Assembly: GCA_011523155.1 (NCBI GenBank)
Contig: WTHL01000319.1
Location: forward strand, 1 to 11,453
Reading direction: 5' to 3'
Origin: Synechococcus sp. PL34863bin_39
GTDB taxonomy: Bacteria > Cyanobacteriota > Cyanobacteriia > PCC-6307 > Cyanobiaceae
Length of the DNA stretch: 11,453 nt
Shown: in pieces, positions 7,574-11,453 of the stretch
Layout: every line of letters begins with the position of its first letter
How positions within the stretch are numbered: the stretch's first letter is position 1
Translations under genes and position numbers: made by a program
Notes under the pieces: generated by a model
Database searches by the model: none
What the model saw: the letters and a program-made list of their open reading frames with translations, nothing else
What the model was told of the DNA's origin: nothing

Positions 7574-7581
7574 CAGAAGCG

Positions 7582-8166
7582 ATGACCCTGACCCTCTACG
7601 GCGGCCAACGCACCCGTGCGTCGATGCCGCGCTGGTACATGGAGGAGAAGGGGATCGCGTACCGACTGGTGGAACTGGATCTGCGCGGAAATCAGCACCG
7701 ACAACCCGACTTCCTCGCCATCAATCCTTTCGGGAAGCTGCCGGCGCTGGTGGATGACGCGTTCAGCGACGCCAGCGGAGCACCGCTGACCCTGTTCGAA
7801 AGCGGTGCCATTCTTCTCCATCTCGCCGACCACTACAGCGAGGACATCCAGACCGATGCCGAGCGGGCACTCACCAGCCAGTGGCTGCTGTTCGCCAACG
7901 CCACCCTGGCCATCGCCCTGTTCGTTCCCAGCAATCGGGAGCGGGAGTTTCCCAGGCTGATGGATGTGCTCAATCAGACCCTGGCCTCCAAGCAGCCGCT
8001 GGTGGGAGGGGCATGGGGAGCCTCCGACTGTGCGGTTCAGGCCTACCTGGCGTACCTCCCGATCTTCTTTCCCGAGCTCGACCTCAGCCCTTACCCCGAG
8101 ATCAAGGCCATGATCCACTCGGTTCAACAGCGGCCGGCCTACCGCAAAGCGATGGGGATGACCTGA
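7582..8166 (+). CDS. Glutathione S-transferase family protein
   Basis: A 194-aa two-domain GST-fold protein. Residues 1-80 form the thioredoxin-like domain: LTLYGGQRTRAS with S14 as candidate catalytic Ser, the NPFGKLPALVDD loop with the conserved cis-Pro at P54, and the glutathione-contacting E73-S74 in LFESGAILLHLAD. Residues about 90-190 are the all-helical domain, with an N-capping-box-like GASDCAV segment (S148, D149). Members conjugate or reduce substrates with glutathione in the cytosol, in detoxification or redox defence. The substrate cannot be read from sequence. The length is slightly below the usual 200-220 aa but complete. The ATG at 7582 is right for the first strand; a weak AGAAG lies just upstream. 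It starts 55 bases from the divergent dehydrogenase-like gene and converges with the small gene downstream with only five bases between stops. Confidence 0.88.
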   Translation: MTLTLYGGQRTRASMPRWYMEEKGIAYRLVELDLRGNQHRQPDFLAINPFGKLPALVDDAFSDASGAPLTLFESGAILLHLADHYSEDIQTDAERALTSQWLLFANATLAIALFVPSNREREFPRLMDVLNQTLASKQPLVGGAWGASDCAVQAYLAYLPIFFPELDLSPYPEIKAMIHSVQQRPAYRKAMGMT

Positions 8167-8171
8167 CGCAC

Positions 8172-8471
8172 CTACTCGACGGTTTCCCCCTCAACACTGA
8201 TCTCGAACTCGACGCCAAAGCGATGGGCGGTGGCCCGAAAACGGCGTGCCAGCTCGATGAACAGGCGGGTCACGAGTGCATCATCAAATTCATAGATCTC
8301 GAGATTGGCGGTTTTGGCGACCGCCTGGAGATCCTCGATCAGCTTTTCAACCCTCGGCGCAAACACCTTGCCGAACCGCGCCCGCTTCTCCTCGGAGCTG
8401 TTGAAATCCGGCAGATCGGCCATCCCGTTGTTTGTGCCCTCAGCAGTCTGCCAGCCACTGACACGAGCCAT
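8172..8471 (-). CDS. Small hypothetical protein, mostly helical
   Basis: A 99-aa cytosolic protein of unknown family. After a low-complexity N-terminus, SSEEKRARFGKVFAPRVEKL begins a run of charged amphipathic helices, which continues through ALVTRLFIELARRFRATA. It ends in a short probable beta strand (VEFEISVEG). There is no Cys, signal peptide or membrane segment. The composition and codon use look like its neighbours, so I regard it as real. The ATG at 8471 gives 99 aa. An in-frame ATG at 8423 (MADLPDFNSSEEK) would give 83 aa and may be the true start, because the preceding 16 residues look unconserved. Neither has a well-placed Shine-Dalgarno. It converges with the GST-like gene (five-base gap) and is divergent from ggpP. 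No function can be assigned. Confidence 0.65.
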   Translation of the reverse strand: MARVSGWQTAEGTNNGMADLPDFNSSEEKRARFGKVFAPRVEKLIEDLQAVAKTANLEIYEFDDALVTRLFIELARRFRATAHRFGVEFEISVEGETVE

Positions 8472-8510
8472 GCAGGAAACTGACTGCCGCCACCCCCGGC
8501 AGGAACCGTC

Positions 8511-9725
8511 ATGTCATCAAGCCGACTCACCCCTGATGCACTGCTGGCTGAGCTCACAGGGGTTGACGATCTCCTGATCGTTCAGGACCTCGATGGGGTC
8601 TGCATGGACCTGGTGAAGGATCCCCTCACCCGTCGGATCGATGCGGACTACGTTCACGCTGTTGCAGCCCTGCAGGGGAGCTTCGCTGTGCTCACCAATG
8701 GCGAACATGAGGGTCGGCGGGGCGTCAACCGGCTGGTGGAGAAGGCACTGGGGGACAGGCACAACCCTGGGGACGAGGGGCTGTATCTGCCAGGCCTCGC
8801 CGCTGGTGGTGTTCAGTGTCAGACCGGTGCCGGCGACCTCAGCCACCCCGGCGTCAGCGAAGCGGAGATGGGCTTCCTCGCCGGCTTGCCGGCGCGTATG
8901 GAGACCGAGCTGCTGCGCCGTCTTCCCGCCGTGCTGCCGTCACTCAGTGAACAGGAGCTCCAGCGTGAAGCACATGCCGCCGTGCTGGACACCCAGGTCT
9001 CACCCACGATCAATCTCAACGGCCTGTTCACCTACTGCGACGGTGACGTTGATCGGCAACGGCGGCTTCAGATCATGCTGCAGGAGCTGATGGATGCGTT
9101 GATGGCCCTGGCGGAGGCCTCAGCACTGGGGGAATCCTTCTTTCTCCATGTCGCTCCCAACCTGGGCCGCGACGCAACGGGTCGGGAACGCCTCAAGCCG
9201 GCTGAACCTGGCGACGTAGGCAGCACCGACATCCAGTTCATGCTTCGCGGCGCCATCAAGGAAGCAGGACTCCTGGTACTGATCAACCGCCACATCGCCG
9301 CGCGGACGGGCCATGCGCCCTTGGGGGATGACTTCAATGTGCGCACCGCACCCCACGACCATGCGGGTCTGGTCGCCCTCTGTGAACAGACCATTCCCCG
9401 CGATCAGATGCCCGTGCTGGTCGGGGTCGGAGACACCGTGACCTCCACAGCCTGCCCTGAAGGCACTGGATGGCTGCGGGGTGGCAGTGATCGCGGTTTC
9501 CTGACCCTGCTGCAGGATCTCGGTGCGCTCTACGCGATCCCCAACCGTGTGGTTCTGGTGGACAGCAGCGGGGGCGAGGTCGACCGCCCCGGCCTCAGCG
9601 ATGGGCGCCTGGATGGCATCAGTGACCCTGACGATCCGCTGCGCTTTGATCTGCTGATGCCTGGAGGACCGAAGCAGTACATCCAGTGGTTCAGACAGCT
9701 GTCTGACGCCCGGCAGCAACGCTGA
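8511..9725 (+). CDS. ggpP: Glucosylglycerol-phosphate phosphatase (EC 3.1.3.69)
   Basis: A 404-aa HAD-type phosphatase matching the cyanobacterial StpA/GgpP family along its whole length (Synechocystis StpA is about 420 aa). It removes phosphate from glucosylglycerol 3-phosphate, made by GgpS from ADP-glucose and glycerol 3-phosphate, to release the compatible solute glucosylglycerol in salt-stressed cells. The nucleophile motif is LIVQDLDGVCMDLV (D26, D28). Motif II is LTNGEHEG (T62), and the late acidic motif is VGVGDTVTS (D308). Other family blocks are GLYLPGLAAGGVQ, VLDTQVSPTINLN, HVAPNLGRD and TDIQFMLRGAIKEAGLL. AGGA sits six bases before the ATG at 8511, supporting that start. arsS follows after 13 bases and is probably cotranscribed. 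ggpS is not in the window. The gene is also called stpA. It suggests a marine or salt-tolerant host. Confidence 0.95.
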   Translation: MSSSRLTPDALLAELTGVDDLLIVQDLDGVCMDLVKDPLTRRIDADYVHAVAALQGSFAVLTNGEHEGRRGVNRLVEKALGDRHNPGDEGLYLPGLAAGGVQCQTGAGDLSHPGVSEAEMGFLAGLPARMETELLRRLPAVLPSLSEQELQREAHAAVLDTQVSPTINLNGLFTYCDGDVDRQRRLQIMLQELMDALMALAEASALGESFFLHVAPNLGRDATGRERLKPAEPGDVGSTDIQFMLRGAIKEAGLLVLINRHIAARTGHAPLGDDFNVRTAPHDHAGLVALCEQTIPRDQMPVLVGVGDTVTSTACPEGTGWLRGGSDRGFLTLLQDLGALYAIPNRVVLVDSSGGEVDRPGLSDGRLDGISDPDDPLRFDLLMPGGPKQYIQWFRQLSDARQQR

Positions 9726-9738
9726 TCAACCCAGCACA

Positions 9739-10704
9739 ATGAATCGAGCCATGGTGCAGACCCTGACCCCCTCGGTCTTTCCCGAACTGTCGCGATCCGA
9801 TCTCCGGACCCTCCAGGTGAATCTGGGATACCGCTGCAATCAGAGCTGCAGCCATTGCCATGTGGACGCAGGCCCCTGGCGGACCGAGATGATGGCGGAT
9901 GACCAGATCGCCCTGATTCCTCAGGTTCTTCGCCACCACCGAATCCAGACGCTGGACCTTACGGGAGGGGCGCCGGAGTTGCATCCACGGTTCCGCACCC
10001 TGGTCCGCGCGGCCAGAGAACTGGACGTTGAGGTGATCGATCGTTGCAATCTCACGATCCTCAATGAGTCCGGGATGGAGGACCTGGCGACTTTTCTGGC
10101 CGAGCAACGGGTGCACGTTGTCGCCTCATTGCCCTGCACGGAGCAGGACCGGGTTGACCAGCAGCGGGGGCGCGGTGTCTTTGATCGGAGTTTGGAGGGC
10201 CTCAGACAACTCAATGACCTTGGCTATGGCCAGACAGACAGCTCGCTCACCCTCGATCTTGTGTACAACCCCGCTGGCCCCACCCTGCCGCCAGCCCAAG
10301 AGGGGCTGGAGGAGCACTACAAACGCGAGCTCCTGGAGAACTACGGCATCCGTTTCAACGGACTGTTCACGATCACCAACATGGCGATTCAAAGGTTTGC
10401 CAGGGATCTGGAGAACTCCAATCGGCTGCAGCCCTATCGCGATCTGCTCCGCAAGGCGTTCCGCCCCGAAAACCTCAACGCAGTGATGTGCCGTTCACTG
10501 ATCAGCGTGAACTGGAAGGGAGAACTGTTTGATTGCGATTTCAATCAACAACTGGGCCTGGGCTGTCAGGGGGATGTTCAGATGCTGGCCGACCTGCTCC
10601 GTGTTGACCACAGCCATCTGAGTCAACAAGCCATCGTTGTGAATGAGCATTGTTTTGGGTGCACAGCGGGGAATGGCTCGAGCTGCAGTGGCGCACTCAA
10701 CTAG
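9739..10704 (+). CDS. arsS: ArsS-type radical SAM protein, arsenosugar biosynthesis
   Basis: A 321-aa radical SAM enzyme. The cluster-binding C33-x3-C37-x2-C40 lies in GYRCNQSCSHCHVDAGP, followed by LDLTGGAPEL, the GGE-like SAM-binding motif. The C-terminal Cys-rich domain (DUF3641) has C251 (MCRS), C266 (LFDCDFN), C305 and C308 (HCFGCTAG) and C316 (SSCSGAL), candidates for an auxiliary iron-sulfur cluster. These match ArsS, which adds a 5'-deoxyadenosyl group to dimethylarsinous acid in arsenosugar synthesis. Some relatives carry selenocysteine; here all positions are ordinary Cys codons. ArsS is usually paired with the methyltransferase ArsM, and no such gene is visible here. The start could be 9739 or the in-frame ATG at 9751; neither has a clear Shine-Dalgarno. 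Its close spacing after ggpP (13 bases) implies a shared transcript. Confidence 0.88.
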   Translation: MNRAMVQTLTPSVFPELSRSDLRTLQVNLGYRCNQSCSHCHVDAGPWRTEMMADDQIALIPQVLRHHRIQTLDLTGGAPELHPRFRTLVRAARELDVEVIDRCNLTILNESGMEDLATFLAEQRVHVVASLPCTEQDRVDQQRGRGVFDRSLEGLRQLNDLGYGQTDSSLTLDLVYNPAGPTLPPAQEGLEEHYKRELLENYGIRFNGLFTITNMAIQRFARDLENSNRLQPYRDLLRKAFRPENLNAVMCRSLISVNWKGELFDCDFNQQLGLGCQGDVQMLADLLRVDHSHLSQQAIVVNEHCFGCTAGNGSSCSGALN

Positions 10705-10730
10705 GTTCGGGACTGGAAAACCATGGCCGG

Positions 10731-11204
10731 ATGAGCAATCCTGCGGATACTGGACCGGCTCATTGCGGTAGCAAACCGAAGCGTTTCGCCATCGGCATTG
10801 CACCCCTGGGCACCGTCTCGATCGGCATCGTGCCGATGGGTGTCGTCTGCATCGGTGTCGTGCCCATGGGCGTTGTGTCCATCGGGGTTGTGGCAATGGG
10901 CGTGATCAATTTTTCAATCGTGGGCATGGGCCTGCTTGCGGTCGGCGTGAACACCATGGGGGTGTGGACCGCAGGTCCGATGAGCATGGGCCTGGTGCAG
11001 CTCGGATCGGACAACGACGCATCCAACCATGACCATCACCGTCATCACAGGCGTCTGGACAGTGGCAATGACATCCCGCCCGAGCTGAAGGCCTATCCGA
11101 CCCGTGAAGAGGCGGAGGCTGTGGCGGATTCGGTCGGCTGCAAAGGAGCCCATGCCATGGGCAGACTCTGGATGCCGTGCGCCGACCATCCCGGCTCCCA
11201 CTGA
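10731..11204 (+). CDS. Pentad-repeat, His-rich protein with C-terminal DUF3721
   Basis: A 157-aa protein in three parts. Residues 20-92 are a hydrophobic repeat with Gly every five residues (units such as IGVVP and MGVVS). Residues 99-108 are a His-rich linker (NHDHHRHHRR). Residues about 119-153 match DUF3721, a short cyanobacterial motif with GCKGAHAMGRLWMPC and a closing H153; C137, H141, C150 and H153 could bind metal. No N-terminal signal peptide is visible, but the repeat is hydrophobic enough to meet a membrane. The ATG at 10731 is chosen because upstream in-frame starts (such as 10650) lie inside arsS and encode residues unlike the rest; the ribosome site is weak. It follows arsS by 26 bases and converges on a Fur-family gene with a seven-base gap. 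A role in metal binding is inferred from composition only. Confidence 0.78.
   Translation: MSNPADTGPAHCGSKPKRFAIGIAPLGTVSIGIVPMGVVCIGVVPMGVVSIGVVAMGVINFSIVGMGLLAVGVNTMGVWTAGPMSMGLVQLGSDNDASNHDHHRHHRRLDSGNDIPPELKAYPTREEAEAVADSVGCKGAHAMGRLWMPCADHPGSH
10788..11006 (+). repeat. Degenerate 30-bp (two-pentad) coding repeat
   Basis: About seven tandem, diverged 30-bp units encode the ten-residue pattern IG-V-V-x-MG-V-V-x. Gly codons recur at residues 22, 27, 32, 37, 42, 47, 52, 57, 67, 72, 77, 82, 87 and 92, with position 62 changed to Ser. The first four decapeptides are the most alike; later ones drift. The nucleotide units differ enough to suggest old duplication followed by selection on the protein pattern. 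Confidence 0.7.
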
Positions 11205-11211
11205 CCCAGCC

Positions 11212-11453
11212 TCAGCGACAGTCCGGGCAGATGCCTCGAACGTTGAGGGTGGACTCAATCAGATCGAATCCATGGTGGTTGGCCGCTGCCTGCCCCGCCT
11301 GAATCACAGGCGCACTCTCGAATTCCTCCGTGCGGCCACAGCGGATGCAGACGAGATGGTGATGGTCGCGATGGTCGCTGGAGGCAAGCTCGAACCGCCG
11401 GCCGGCCTCACTCAGTTCAAGCTCTTGAAGGAAGCCCATTTCGACCAGAAGTC
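11212..11453 (-). CDS. Fur-family metalloregulator, C-terminal part, truncated by the window edge
   Basis: The last 80 or so residues of a Fur/Zur/PerR repressor. The open frame continues upstream past the internal Met at 11439 to the window edge (LLVEMGFLQEL), so the winged-helix N-terminus lies outside. Visible features are the wing-to-dimerisation segment RRFELASSDHRDHHHLVC, then CIRCGRTEEF, the first structural-zinc CxxC. The second is RGICPDC at the C-terminus. The His-rich HRDHHH includes the usual metal-sensing ligands. These proteins bind DNA as metal-loaded dimers to control iron, zinc or peroxide-response genes. Sequence alone does not let me choose between Zur, Fur and PerR. The closeness to CxxC-type cyanobacterial Zur and Fur leaves both open. 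It is convergent with the DUF3721 gene, with seven bases between stops. Confidence 0.88.
   Translation of the reverse strand, partial: LLVEMGFLQELELSEAGRRFELASSDHRDHHHLVCIRCGRTEEFESAPVIQAGQAAANHHGFDLIESTLNVRGICPDCR

Noticed and set aside
8485..8501. Small inverted repeat TGCCG ... CGGCA just before the ggpP ribosome site
   Set aside because: A 5-bp stem with a 7-base loop is too weak and too common in GC-rich DNA to call a regulatory hairpin.
9739..10704. Possible selenocysteine codon in the ArsS-like gene
   Set aside because: All the C-terminal Cys positions are TGC or TGT, and there is no in-frame TGA before the TAG stop at 10702.
10650..10730. Longer version of the DUF3721 protein starting inside arsS
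   Set aside because: It would overlap the Cys-rich end of arsS out of frame. The added residues do not fit the repeat pattern that begins after the ATG at 10731.

Overview
The window is GC-rich, densely packed bacterial DNA and looks like a chromosome segment of a marine picocyanobacterium (Synechococcus/Cyanobium type). The strongest evidence is a full-length glucosylglycerol-phosphate phosphatase of the cyanobacterial StpA/GgpP family. It is supported by an ArsS-type radical SAM protein and by a C-terminal DUF3721 motif, a small Cys/His module common in marine picocyanobacteria. I saw no rRNA, tRNA, CRISPR array, insertion sequence, integrase or prophage gene, and no gene-free stretch longer than about 100 bases.

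Layout. Positions 1-1964 hold a minus-strand operon of an N-acetylhexosamine-kinase-like phosphotransferase, a DOMON-like protein and the N-terminus of a membrane or secreted protein that runs off the left edge. Divergent from it, 2057-5979 holds a translationally coupled SbcD-like nuclease and SbcC/YhaN-like ATPase pair, overlapping by ATGA. Facing its end is a 512-codon orphan protein resembling the glycerol-3-phosphate/6-phosphogluconate dehydrogenase superfamily (5988-7526, minus). A 55-base divergent gap with a 24-bp near-palindrome leads to a glutathione S-transferase-like gene (7582-8166). A small conserved-looking helical protein lies on the minus strand (8172-8471). A plus-strand run follows: ggpP (8511-9725), arsS (9739-10704) and a 157-aa protein with a Gly-every-five-residues repeat, a His-rich linker and a DUF3721 tail (10731-11204). 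The right edge cuts a minus-strand Fur-family metalloregulator (11212-11453).

How the genes fit together. The nuclease/ATPase pair is a DNA-end-processing complex of the Mre11-Rad50 type. In place of the zinc hook the ATPase carries a small beta-rich insert. GgpP makes the compatible solute glucosylglycerol. ArsS acts in arsenosugar synthesis, and the DUF3721 protein beside a Fur-type regulator suggests metal handling at the right end. Most of this is ordinary core or near-core cyanobacterial content. The least explained items are the pentad-repeat DUF3721 protein, the hookless ATPase and the dehydrogenase-like orphan. I do not see convincing evidence of a wholly new multigene system.
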